Shown piece by piece: positions 1-9,585 of a stretch of 26,367 nucleotides of DNA. The first letter of the stretch is position 1, and the number at the start of each line of letters is the position of its first letter. The notes under the pieces were generated by a model. The model made no database searches, was not told where the DNA came from, and worked only from the letters and a program-made list of their open reading frames with translations. Location of the stretch: contig JAOZSN010000002.1 in NCBI GenBank assembly GCA_029939635.1, forward strand, positions 15,770 through 42,136, given 5' to 3'. Position numbers and translations under genes: made by a program. This DNA is from Deltaproteobacteria bacterium. GTDB lineage: Bacteria; Desulfobacterota; Desulfobulbia; Desulfobulbales; SURF-16.

Positions 1-1668
1 ACACATCTGCCACCTCCTGCTGCAACTCTGCAGTCACTCCTCTACTCTGCAACTCCAAGGCCACATCATGCCAGGTGAGGCTACCCTGGGCCCTTTTGAG
101 CCGGGCAGCCAGATAGCGTAAAAAAGACTCATCAGCCCCACGCCCTCGGGCCAAATCCTTCATAGCCCTCTTCACCTGGCGCCGCTCAGTATCACCATGC
201 CGCACCCGACCTTTACCAATAACATAGACAATACCTGCCAAGCCCGGCCCCGCAAGCAATACGATCCAGAACCAGCCCATAGCTGCCGCACTGTCCTGGT
301 CAGTAAAAACAGTCTCATAATTATGGCGGATACCATGTTGCATGGCATTCAAGTCCGTAGCCCGAGTTGTTTCCGGCTCACCACTGGCCACCTCACCCTC
401 GGCATCCCGAGCCGTGATGATCCTCGTTGGTTTAACTTCCAGGGCAATGGGAGCACTACTCGCCTCCTCATAACGTCCCGAATCAGGATTAAAAAAATGT
501 AGGCGCTGGGCGGGAATCATGCTGACCTGATCATTGCGGGCCCTAATGGTGGTGGTGAAGGACTTTACCCCCATACCACTTGCCAGTTCCGGCTCATCTG
601 AGGACATCTTAAAATCTGCTGTTCCCAGACCATAATCAATATTTTTGAACTGCACATGCTCGACAAAATCTCCACTGATAGTCGTGGTCACTTTTATAGG
701 GTCACCCACATTGGCAACCACCGGAGAGGCCAGGGTGGCCAAACTATACTGGCCAACCAAGCCGGAAAAATTCCCAGGCCTGCCCTCAGTAGGAAGGGGT
801 AACACCTCAATATCCAGTTCATTGGCCGGGATCACTATGGTTTGAAAAATTTTCTGGTTACCAAAACGCGCAAAGGGGTCACGACGATTTGGTTGGGCAT
901 AGCCACTTAGGCCACGAATGGTTAAAGAGGCTGAGGGCAGTGTTATTGCGCCCGACTGCTTAGGAATAAGAATATAGTCAAAGGTGATGGCCGCATAGTC
1001 ACGTCCCTCAAAACGTTGCCGCCCTTTAGTGGCAATAATTTCATTATCGCCGATGGGTAGCTTGACCTTATTCTGCAAATTTCCGGTGGGATCAATGACA
1101 CGAGGACGCATAAAGAAACGCTCATCCTCAAGAACGGGTAAATTAAACTCAAAACCCTGCACCTCTGTGCCAATGAGCCAGGTGGCGGAAAAAACCACCG
1201 CCTCACCCACATAACAACGCTCTTTGGCCAGGGAAAACTGCAGCTTAAAATCATCTACCTCCTGCGGCTTACCCACTGTCAAGGCAATGGCCTGGGTGGA
1301 CAACTCTTGCCCATCAACCTTCACCGAAATAGCAGGAATGAGCTGGCTGCCACTACGCCGCGGCGTCAGGGTATAGCTATAGGTTATGGCCTTATTTTCA
1401 ATGGTGCGCCAGCCACGACTATCATAAATCCGTGAACTCTGACTACGCCGACTGGCACCACGGGATTCCACCTTAAAATCGTCAAGAACACTGAGATCAG
1501 GCTCAGCCTCTCCGTCACTGCCCTCCACCTCAATGGTAAAATTAAAAGGCATATTAATATAGATGGTGGACTGCTCCACCTTGGCCCGCACTGTGATCTC
1601 AGCCCCACATGCCAGACTAGAGGTACACAGCAACAAAGCCACAGCCCAGCTTATGATATCTCTCAAAA

Positions 1669-1675
<7 letters not shown>
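1..1675 (-). CDS. batD: BatD-like membrane protein, 3' end outside the window
   Basis: About 558 codons are open without a stop to the left edge. Visible parts: an N-terminal signal peptide (hydrophobic run ending in LACGA), a long beta-rich periplasmic region with BatD-style repeats (for example VGEAVVFSATWLIG and VGDPIKVTTTISGDF), one transmembrane helix (GWFWIVLLAGPGLAGIVYVI) and a basic helical cytoplasmic tail. This is the usual BatD architecture. The start is inferred to be TTG at 1675 because GGAGGG lies five bases upstream; no ATG fits the signal peptide. The start overlaps the end of the batC frame, so translation is probably coupled. In Bacteroides, Leptospira and proteobacteria Bat proteins form an envelope complex linked to stress tolerance, but the biochemical role is unsettled. 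The assignment rests on architecture and its place as last gene of the MoxR-DUF58-VWA-TPR set. Confidence 0.85.
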
Positions 1676-2618
<943 letters not shown>

Positions 2619-2622
<4 letters not shown>

Positions 2623-3617
2623 GCCGCCTTCCTCCCCAGAACCACCGAACCAATAAGGAGCACCAAAGCCAAGCCTAAAGCATATTGAAATTTCTCATCA
2701 TAGCGCTCAATGGACTCCTCGGCCAACTGCCGTTTGGCGTCAGCATGGATGAGATCAAGATACACCTCACCCAGATCAATAGTTCCGGTGGCCACGGGTA
2801 AATATCGACCACCTGGGGTGGCTCGGGCCATACGGCGCAGGGTATCGGCATCCAGACGGCTCAACACCTGGCGACCATCATAGCTCAAGAAGGTACGGTT
2901 CCCCTGGGCATCGGTGATGGGAATAGGTTGACCCTTATTTTCATCACCAAGACCAACAATAATGAGACGCACTCCCTCATCCCCTGCCGCCTCAGCCGCC
3001 CGCACCGGGAAGCTTTCGTGGTCCTCACCATCGGTGATAAGGACAACATCCTTATACTCTTTAAGTTGGCTATCAAACACATCACTGCTCACCGTACGTA
3101 AGGCATCACCAATCATGGTACCACCCCGCACCGCCATACCTGCCTGGAGCTGATTCAGAGTCTGGGAGAAAAAGCCATAATCTAAGGTAAGAGGACAAAT
3201 CACCTTGGCAGACCCACCAAAGGCCACCAGGCCTACCCGGTCACCAGCCAACAGCGAGACACAATCATTAATAGCCAGTTTGGCACGCTCTAAGCGGTTG
3301 GGATGGAGATCCTCTGCCAGCATGGAGCGCGACACATCCACCAAAAATACCACATCACGCCCCTGCCGCTGGACGGTAACGCTTTCCTCTTCAAAGGCAG
3401 GCCGGGCCAAGGCAATAATGAGGGCCGCAAGGCCTGTGAGAAGGAGCACAAAACGAAACCAGCCGCTGTGCAGGCGTACATCCAACAGCTGCTGCATAGT
3501 GGGGTTGAATAATTTTTCCAGGCGATAGCGCCTCCGCCCCAACCAAACCACAAAAATAAGAACCAGAATGGGCAGCAGCCAGAGCAGAAGCAAATAATGG
3601 ATGGAGAGAAAACGCAT
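2619..3617 (-). CDS. batB: BatB-like von Willebrand factor A membrane protein
   Basis: 332 residues from the ATG at 3617, which overlaps the batA stop (TGATG); a TTG 27 bases further upstream is in frame but less convincing. Two transmembrane helices lie near the N-terminus (about residues 7-27 and 53-71), then a VWA domain (about 88-270) and a C-terminal helix (LGLALVLLIGSVVLG). The MIDAS metal site is complete: D94-x-S96-x-S98, T167 and D196 in LITDGED. VWA domains with an intact MIDAS bind a divalent metal and a partner protein. Together with BatA it probably forms the membrane part of the Bat complex acted on by the MoxR ATPase, an inference from conserved gene order. The gene is tightly coupled to its neighbours on both sides. 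Confidence 0.9.
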
Positions 3618-4642
3618 CAGCTCACCCTGCTCCAGACAACCCAACGCCCCAAGGCAGCCACCACCAAAAGAGCCAAGGCAGCCACAATAAAACGTGAGAA
3701 ATATTCCTTATAATCCATATACTGTATAGACTCTATTTCACTCTTCTCCAACTGGTCAATCTCAACATAAATTGCTGCCAAGGCCTTGCCATTGCCAGCC
3801 AGCCAAAATTTACCGCCGGTCTTTTCGGCCAATTCCATCAATCCGCGCTCATCCACCCCACCCTGGCGCAGAAGGCTGAAAAAACCACCACGCTGAGCTG
3901 ACTCTCCAATACCAATGACATAGATAGTGATGCCCCATTTTGCGGCCATTTCTGCCGCCTGCATGGGGGTATTGCTACCAGCATTATGACGGCCATCGGT
4001 AAGCAGGATAATCACCTTACTCTTAATCTGGTACGCCCCCTCAGCCTGCAGCTTTTCCTCGGCCTGATGGAGACGAGCCGCAGCCAGAGCCAAGCCATCA
4101 CCGATGGCCGTGCCATCCTCCTCACGCACCGTCACCAGCTGTAGCTGATCAAGAAAACCCTGCAAGGCCTCATGGGCCAAGGTCAGTGGGCAGATGGTTT
4201 CAGGGTATTGGGCAAAGGCCACCAGACCGATGAGATCACTGGGCCGACCAACCAGATCATCAGTGCCAGCGACAAATTCGGCAAAGGCTGCCTTCACTGC
4301 CTCCAGGCGATTCATCCTTTTCCCCTGGAAGACAAAATCCTCGGCCATACTGGAGGAGCGATCCACCACCATCTCAATGGCAATACCATGGTTGATCTGT
4401 TCAATTTTTTCAGTACCCTGCTGGGGCCGGGCCACACCAACAATGATAAGGGCCAAGGCGATAAGTTCCAGAATAAGGGGCAGATGGCGCAGACGCTGGC
4501 GTAGCGTTGGCCCACAGGCCTGAACCAAACCAATATCAGCACAGGGCAAACCTTTCTCCTGCCTCTCACCGCGTAGACGGTAGAAGAGGAGAAGAGGAAG
4601 AATGATGAGGGCTACGAAGGCCCAAGGGAAGGCAAAGGTCAT
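3617..4642 (-). CDS. batA: BatA-like von Willebrand factor A membrane protein
   Basis: 341 residues: an N-terminal transmembrane helix (about 5-21), a second around 54-71, a VWA domain (about 88-290) and a C-terminal helix (FIVAALALLVVAALGRWVV). The MIDAS is complete: D94-x-S96-x-S98, T178, and D216 in LLTDGRHNAG. It resembles BatB over the whole length, so the pair probably arose by duplication. The ATG at 4642 has no clear ribosome-binding site. It follows a 201-base gap holding a large palindrome, so this gene and those downstream may have their own promoter or be uncoupled from the upstream half of the operon. Function: envelope stress or aerotolerance complex by family; the partner is unknown. 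Confidence 0.9.
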   Translation of the reverse strand: MTFAFPWAFVALIILPLLLFYRLRGERQEKGLPCADIGLVQACGPTLRQRLRHLPLILELIALALIIVGVARPQQGTEKIEQINHGIAIEMVVDRSSSMAEDFVFQGKRMNRLEAVKAAFAEFVAGTDDLVGRPSDLIGLVAFAQYPETICPLTLAHEALQGFLDQLQLVTVREEDGTAIGDGLALAAARLHQAEEKLQAEGAYQIKSKVIILLTDGRHNAGSNTPMQAAEMAAKWGITIYVIGIGESAQRGGFFSLLRQGGVDERGLMELAEKTGGKFWLAGNGKALAAIYVEIDQLEKSEIESIQYMDYKEYFSRFIVAALALLVVAALGRWVVWSRVS

Positions 4643-4662
4643 ATATAGCTATAACAACGAAT

Positions 4663-4751
4663 AATCGAATGACGAACAAACGAACTACGAACAAAACGGC
4701 TCACTGACTACATTGTTCGTAATTCGTAGTTCGCTTGTTCGTCATTCGATT
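4663..4751. repeat. Large imperfect palindrome made of 7-base units (copy A)
   Basis: The arms are 4663-4694 and 4713-4751, around an 18-base loop. They pair at 24 of 25 positions and then again over the loop-proximal seven bases after an extra heptamer in the right arm. Each arm is itself a run of degenerate heptamers with core TTCGT (TTCGTAA, TTCGTAG and so on). It fills the 4643-4843 gap between the DUF4381-like gene and batA; I see no gene in that gap. A T-run after the right arm makes it terminator-like for plus-strand transcription, although no plus-strand gene leads into it. Confidence 0.85.
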
Positions 4752-4843
4752 GTTTTTTTAATCAGTTTATCTGAAATAGGCACCAACGCACACCTAACAT
4801 CTTTTCCCGCTTTACCACCCAGCCCGGGCAGCACACTCTATTT

Positions 4844-5800
4844 TCACCAGCGACCACAGGTCTTGTCATCCTGCCCTGTATCAGCAGGCAAAACCAAAAA
4901 TTGCCGGGCCTGTTCCAGCACAGCAGTAAATTCATTAACAGCTACCGTGCCTGGTTGAAACTGCCACTGCTCACACTGGGCCAGCATGGTCAGCAAATCA
5001 TGCTGCTGCGCTGCTGACAAATTACTCCTCTGCAAGGCAGGGCCAATCTCCGCCAGGGTCTGGCCCGAGGTGTGTAACATGCAACAGGAATCCACAAACC
5101 GACGCAACAAGAGAGAGAGGATCTCAGCCTCTGTGGCACTAGGAGTAGCACAGCTTTGCAACTGGACCAGTTTCGCCATGGCCAGCTCATGGGGCGAAGG
5201 AGGTACAGGATCAGGCCGACGGCATATCAACCACCAGACCACCACCACCAAGCTCAAACTGACCACGGCAATTGCCAATGAGCGCCAATCTCTAGGTGGA
5301 GGTGGCTCACGGACAATGGGTGGCAGAATATCAGCCTCATTGCTCGCTACAACCCTGCTCACCACTACATCACGGCCAGGCAAAAGCAGCTGCCGATGAC
5401 TGCCATCGGCCAGCTCGGCCCGAATGGTCATGTCAGGCAACCGGCTCTCCCCGACTTTATGCGGCTCAATGAGCCAAGACAGGGTAGAGACAAGGCCTTG
5501 ATCAGTCAGATGCCGCTGACCGGTCTCCTTCTCTAGCAGGGAAAAATCACCATACTCATTTGGAGGCAAAACAATGATTAGCCTGGCATCCTCCGGGGAA
5601 GTAACCTGCAAAAGACAACGAAGTTGATCCACCTCAGTGAGTAATGGCTGACCATCCTCGCCATAATTCAAGGTCTCACCGCTGATCTGCAATGTGGCCG
5701 TCAGGGGTGGTTGTTCGACCTGCAGGCTAAATAACTCTACCGCAGCCCAACACGACTGGCTCGCTGACATAAACAATAAAAACAGCATGAAAAATCTCAT
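4844..5800 (-). CDS. DUF4381-like membrane protein with a periplasmic domain
   Basis: 318 residues. A signal peptide (1-19, ending SCWA) precedes a beta-rich periplasmic domain (about 22-150), a Pro-rich linker (PPIVREPPPP, about 160-169), one transmembrane helix (about 174-193) and a helical cytoplasmic part (about 200-318). The part from the Pro-rich linker onward matches the look and operon position of DUF4381 proteins, which lie between DUF58 and the first VWA gene in many proteobacteria. Those are usually only about 150-170 residues, so the extra N-terminal ectodomain is notable; it recalls a BatD-type domain. The ATG overlaps the DUF58 stop (TAATG). The likely role is a structural membrane subunit of the Bat complex. 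The family call is from layout, not from a search. Confidence 0.7.
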   Translation of the reverse strand: MRFFMLFLLFMSASQSCWAAVELFSLQVEQPPLTATLQISGETLNYGEDGQPLLTEVDQLRCLLQVTSPEDARLIIVLPPNEYGDFSLLEKETGQRHLTDQGLVSTLSWLIEPHKVGESRLPDMTIRAELADGSHRQLLLPGRDVVVSRVVASNEADILPPIVREPPPPRDWRSLAIAVVSLSLVVVVWWLICRRPDPVPPSPHELAMAKLVQLQSCATPSATEAEILSLLLRRFVDSCCMLHTSGQTLAEIGPALQRSNLSAAQQHDLLTMLAQCEQWQFQPGTVAVNEFTAVLEQARQFLVLPADTGQDDKTCGRW

Positions 5801-6672
5801 TAGCGCCCTTCCCGTGCCTTGAAAAAGCGAATGAGCTGAGACAGATAATCATGATCTGTCCGTACTGGGATATGATCAATGGCCAAGCGCTTAAAAAGGC
5901 TATCCAATTCCTGCTGGGCTTGGTTTGCATGGGCCTCATAACGGCGACGGACAGTACGGCTAGCGGTATCGACAAGATGGGTCTGGCCGGTCTCATTATC
6001 ACGAAAACGCACCAGACCGGCAGAGGGCAGAGCTGTTTCCAAGCTATCAGCAATGGAGATGGCAATGAGATCATGACGCCTCGAGGTAACCTTCAAGGCC
6101 TTATGAAACCCACTATCACGAAAATCAGAGAGCAAAAAAAGCACGGCACGGCGCGGCAAAATCTTGCCAACATAGTCCAAGGCCTGGCCAATATCCGTGC
6201 CTCGCCCCTGAGGTTGAAAATGGAGGATATCACGAATGAGGCGCAAAACATGGGAGCTGCCCTTTCTAGGCGGAATATAATGTTCAATACGATCAGTAAA
6301 ACAGAGCAATCCAGCCTTATCGTTATTGGTGATGGCAGAAAAGGCCAGCAAGCCGGCAATCTCAGCAGCCAGATCATTCTTCAGGCGCTGACCAGAGCCA
6401 AATTTACCAGAGGCAGAAAGGTCCACCAAAAAAAGAACGGTAAGTTCGCGCTCCTCCACATAACGTTTGACATGGGGTTGACCTGTGCGGGCCGTGACAT
6501 TCCAGTCAATGGTACGAATATCATCACCAGGCTGGTATTCACGTACCTCGTCAAAGTCCATACCACGGCCCTTGAACACCGAATGGTACTCACCGGCCAA
6601 AACATCGGTCACCGACTTACGTGCCTTAATCTGGATCTCACGGATTCTATGGGCTAGTTCTTTATTTAACAT
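5800..6672 (-). CDS. DUF58 domain protein of the MoxR-Bat operon
   Basis: 290 residues, no signal or membrane helix, so cytoplasmic. The DUF58 signature is plain: GRGMDFDEVREYQPGDD (residues 35-51), IRTIDWNVTARTG and VKRYVEERE. It is followed by a VWA-like fold whose metal motif is kept as D84-LSAS (D-x-S-x-S). DUF58 genes follow moxR almost everywhere and are thought to be direct partners or substrates of the MoxR ATPase, although the reaction is not known. The ATG at 6672 has only a weak ribosome-binding site and comes after a 105-base gap with a palindrome. The stop overlaps the next start. Length and motifs fit a complete, functional family member. Confidence 0.9.
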   Translation of the reverse strand: MLNKELAHRIREIQIKARKSVTDVLAGEYHSVFKGRGMDFDEVREYQPGDDIRTIDWNVTARTGQPHVKRYVEERELTVLFLVDLSASGKFGSGQRLKNDLAAEIAGLLAFSAITNNDKAGLLCFTDRIEHYIPPRKGSSHVLRLIRDILHFQPQGRGTDIGQALDYVGKILPRRAVLFLLSDFRDSGFHKALKVTSRRHDLIAISIADSLETALPSAGLVRFRDNETGQTHLVDTASRTVRRRYEAHANQAQQELDSLFKRLAIDHIPVRTDHDYLSQLIRFFKAREGR

Positions 6673-6685
6673 AACTACATTTATC

Positions 6686-6773
6686 AGTTACCTGTTATCG
6701 GTTGTCAGTTAACAGCGTGAAAAATATCTAAACCAGATAACATCTGGCAACTGACCACCGATAACTGGCAACC
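6686..6773. repeat. Imperfect palindrome made of 7-base units (copy B)
   Basis: The arms are 6686-6715 and 6744-6773, pairing at 24 of 30 positions around a 28-base loop. The left arm reads as heptamers CAGTTAC, CTGTTAT, CGGTTGT, CAGTTAA. It occupies nearly the whole gap between the moxR stop and the DUF58 start. A transcript of either strand could form a long hairpin, so it may tune read-through from moxR to the downstream genes. Confidence 0.8.
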
Positions 6774-6777
6774 GCAG

Positions 6778-7764
6778 TTAAGGTACCTCCACCGTATCCA
6801 TAATCTGCTGCACCACCTGCTCGGAGGAAATCTCTTCGGCCTCGGCCTCGTAGGTAAGCAACAGGCGGTGGCGCATAACATCCATGCCAATGGTCTTGAC
6901 ATCATGGGGGGTGACATAGCCACGCCCATCCAGCAGGGCGTTGGCCTTGGCGGCCCGGGCCAGAAAGATGGTGGCCCGGGGTGAGGCACCGTATTGAATG
7001 AGGGGGCCAATATCAAGGCCATAGTCTTCAGGGTTACGACTGGCATCCACCAAATTAACGATATACTCCTCCACCCGACCATCAATATAGATCTGATTAG
7101 TCAGGTCACGCAGATGGAGGATATCCTCCGAGGTCATGACCTGGGCTGGTTGCGGCTCTTCGCCACCAGCCATGAGACGAAGAATCTGCAACTCCTCTTT
7201 TTTACTGGGATACTCCACCTTGAGCTTAAACATAAAGCGATCCACCTGGGCCTCAGGCAGGGGATAGGTCCCCTCCTGCTCCACCGGATTCTGGGTGGCC
7301 AGCACCATGAACGGCTCTGGCAAGGCATGGGTGGTGGAACCAATAGTCACCTGCCGTTCCTGCATGGCTTCCAGCAAGGCACTTTGCACCTTGGCCGGGG
7401 ATCGGTTAATCTCATCGGCCAGGATGATATTGGTAAAGATAGGCCCCTTGCGCACCGTAAATTTTTGGGTCTGCGGGTTATAGATCAGGGTACCTATAAG
7501 ATCACTGGGCAATAGATCAGGAGTGAACTGTAGGCGCTGAAAGGCAGAGTTGGTGGTGCGAGCCAGGGTGGTCACGGCCAAAGTTTTGGCCAAACCAGGC
7601 AGTCCTTCGATGAGAACATGGTGATTACAAAGCAGGGCGGTGAGCAGCCGATCAATGAGGGTCTGTTGACCAACAATAACTTCAGCCATCTCAGTTTTAA
7701 TACGAGCCAGCAAGGGAGCCTGGGCAGCCACCTGCTCATTTACATCTTCAGAGGGAGAGATCAT
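6778..7764 (-). CDS. moxR: MoxR family AAA+ ATPase
   Basis: 328 residues. Walker A is GLPGLAKT (residues 54-61), Walker B IILADE (113-118), sensor 1 N159 in ATQNP, and a second conserved block VDRFMFK (174-180). The C-terminal AAA lid contains SPRATIFLARAAKANALL and is full length for the MoxR Proper/APE2220-like groups. MoxR proteins are chaperone-like ATPases that mature or remodel partners, typically VWA-domain proteins, which fits the six genes downstream. It is the first gene of the minus-strand operon. The ATG at 7764 has a poor ribosome-binding site, and no clear sigma-70 promoter stood out in the region upstream. Confidence 0.95.
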   Translation of the reverse strand: MISPSEDVNEQVAAQAPLLARIKTEMAEVIVGQQTLIDRLLTALLCNHHVLIEGLPGLAKTLAVTTLARTTNSAFQRLQFTPDLLPSDLIGTLIYNPQTQKFTVRKGPIFTNIILADEINRSPAKVQSALLEAMQERQVTIGSTTHALPEPFMVLATQNPVEQEGTYPLPEAQVDRFMFKLKVEYPSKKEELQILRLMAGGEEPQPAQVMTSEDILHLRDLTNQIYIDGRVEEYIVNLVDASRNPEDYGLDIGPLIQYGASPRATIFLARAAKANALLDGRGYVTPHDVKTIGMDVMRHRLLLTYEAEAEEISSEQVVQQIMDTVEVP

Positions 7765-8175
7765 GACTTCACAAGGTTATGATTACAGAGAGATTTTAAT
7801 AATTTCTTGATTTTAACAGGATGAAAAATAACTTCTGTGAAATAGGTACCAAATGCCTCACTAATGTTCCACTTTTTTTCGTGCTCGTGGCCAGGATGGG
7901 AGGAGCGTCGTTCAGCAGATTGCGTAGCTTCCTGTTACGGAACTCAAGATAAAGACGTACCTTTTTTAGCGGCAATGTCGCGTGATAGTGTCTTTATCTC
8001 GGGTTTATTTACAGAAACAAGCCAGATGGTGTCAAAAGCGAAGAGAACTATCCCCTCTCTCCGCCGCCTTGGCACGGAATAGTTGGATATGCCGACAAGC
8101 TCATTGACCAAGGGAACAAAGCCAAATAAAAAAATGGGGAGGAGATGGGGAATTTTGACAAAAACAGAACATGCG
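7765..8175. other. Gene-free stretch between moxR and the NtrC-like gene
   Basis: This 411-base gap must hold the moxR promoter and the end of the regulator transcript. Short open frames exist on both strands (for example 7864-8082 plus and 7944-8204 minus), but none has a ribosome-binding site or recognisable motif. A 9-base inverted repeat, GATAAAGAC (7948-7956) with GTCTTTATC (7990-7998), flanks a 33-base loop. Base texture differs from the surrounding genes and may be the remains of a lost gene or a small repeat element; I could not identify it. Confidence 0.4.
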
Positions 8176-9561
8176 TCAAGAGATATCAAAACCTTTACTT
8201 TCAAATCGCTTCAACTTACGCCACAGGGAGACGCGATCAATACCAATAATCTTGGCGGCCTGTGTCTTATTACCGCCGGCGTTTCTGAGCACAGCCAGGA
8301 TATACTCCCGCTCATTCTCCTCCAGGCTTTTTTTGGTGTTTATCTGCTGTTCAACAGGTGGGGAGGTGGCCTGACGGCCGTGACCATGCAACTCAGAGGG
8401 AAGATGACTCAGTTGAATATCGTCATCACCGCAGAGGGCCAGTGATCGTTCAATAATATTTTCCAACTCGCGGGCATTTCCCGGAAAATCATACTGCTCT
8501 AGACAGCGCAAGGCTTCACTACTCATGGTGTGGTTCTGCGTATCCTGGGAGGAATACTTAGCCAAAAAATAATTGACAAGCAGGGGGATATCATCACGAC
8601 GTTCACGCAGGGGGGGAATGTGCAGGGTTACTACGTTGAGACGATAATAGAGATCTTGACGAAAAAGCCCCTTTTCAATCTCCTTAGGCAGATCACGATT
8701 GGTAGCCGCCAAAATACGGATATCAATATGTATCTCCGTGGTGCCACCTAAACGGATAATCTTTTTCTCCTGCAAAACCCGTAATAGCTTGACCTGCATG
8801 GCAAGTGGCATCTCACCTATTTCATCTAATAATACTACGCCGCCAGAGGCTGACTCCAAGAGCCCTTGCCGCATTTTCCCTGCACCGGTAAAGGCATCCT
8901 TATCATGGCCAAAGAGTTCATTCAAAATCAACTCTTCATTCATGGCTCCGCAATTGATAGGTAAAAAACGGTGCGTGGATCGCGGGCTGAGCTCGTAAAT
9001 GGTGCGGGCCACTAACTCCTTGCCCGTGCCAGTTTCACCCGTAATGAGGATATTACAATCCAGCTGGGCTAAGTGGGCGATGGAATCCTTTAGCTTCAAA
9101 ATCTCTGGATTTTGACCAATAAACTGGGTCACATCTGGCTGGGCCATGATCCTCTGCTTGAGACGACTGATCTCCCGGCGCAGCATGGTCTTTTCTGTGG
9201 CCTGAACAATAAGTGTTTGTAGCTCCTGCAACTTAATGGGCTTGGCCATGTAATAAAAGGCACCTTGGGCCATGGCCTCCACTGCTGAATTGATGGTGGC
9301 ATAGCCGGTGACAACAATCACCTCAATTTGAGGGTGGAGTTCCTTGGCCGTCTTGAGTACCTCCACCCCATCCACATCACCCATCTTCAGATCAGTAATA
9401 ACCAGGTCAAAGACACCATGGTTCAACTGGTTAATGGCATCGCTACCATTGGCAGCCGTGGTTACCTGGTAGCCATTATGCTCCAAGAAATGTCCCACAT
9501 TCTGCAAATTTATTATTTCATCATCCACCAATAAGATGCGGATTGTAGATTCTTTTGACAT
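8176..9561 (-). CDS. NtrC-type sigma-54 activator, response regulator
   Basis: 461 residues in the classic three-domain order. Receiver (about 6-120): acidic pair D13-D14, phosphorylation site D57, T85 and K108. AAA+ activator domain (about 145-375): Walker A GETGTGKE (175-182), Walker B VVLLDEIGE (242-250). The sigma-54 contact loop reads DAFTGA at 222-227, where the first Gly of GAFTGA is replaced, a change seen in other members. The C-terminal Fis-type helix-turn-helix is at about 420-452 (NKTQAAKIIGIDRVSLWRKL). It activates sigma-54 promoters after phosphorylation, presumably by the kinase encoded 24 bases upstream. Two sigma-54 promoters with a shared dyad lie in this window (11366-11480, 17526-17655) and are the obvious targets. 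The regulator's specific name cannot be told from sequence. Confidence 0.95.
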   Translation of the reverse strand: MSKESTIRILLVDDEIINLQNVGHFLEHNGYQVTTAANGSDAINQLNHGVFDLVITDLKMGDVDGVEVLKTAKELHPQIEVIVVTGYATINSAVEAMAQGAFYYMAKPIKLQELQTLIVQATEKTMLRREISRLKQRIMAQPDVTQFIGQNPEILKLKDSIAHLAQLDCNILITGETGTGKELVARTIYELSPRSTHRFLPINCGAMNEELILNELFGHDKDAFTGAGKMRQGLLESASGGVVLLDEIGEMPLAMQVKLLRVLQEKKIIRLGGTTEIHIDIRILAATNRDLPKEIEKGLFRQDLYYRLNVVTLHIPPLRERRDDIPLLVNYFLAKYSSQDTQNHTMSSEALRCLEQYDFPGNARELENIIERSLALCGDDDIQLSHLPSELHGHGRQATSPPVEQQINTKKSLEENEREYILAVLRNAGGNKTQAAKIIGIDRVSLWRKLKRFESKGFDIS

Positions 9562-9585
9562 TTTTTTAACTCTAGTCGATCTGCA

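Noticed and set aside
4663..4751. A CRISPR array or a simple terminator for palindrome A
   Set aside because: The units are 7 bases long without spacers, so not CRISPR. The T-run would serve the plus strand, where no gene ends.
5851..6657. A 268-codon plus-strand open frame
   Set aside because: It lies wholly antisense to the well-supported DUF58 gene, has no ribosome-binding site and reads as shadow composition.
8893..8910. Loss of sigma-54 contact in the NtrC-like protein because GAFTGA reads DAFTGA
   Set aside because: The key AFTGA residues are kept and substitutions of the first Gly occur in other activators, so it is not evidence for loss of function.
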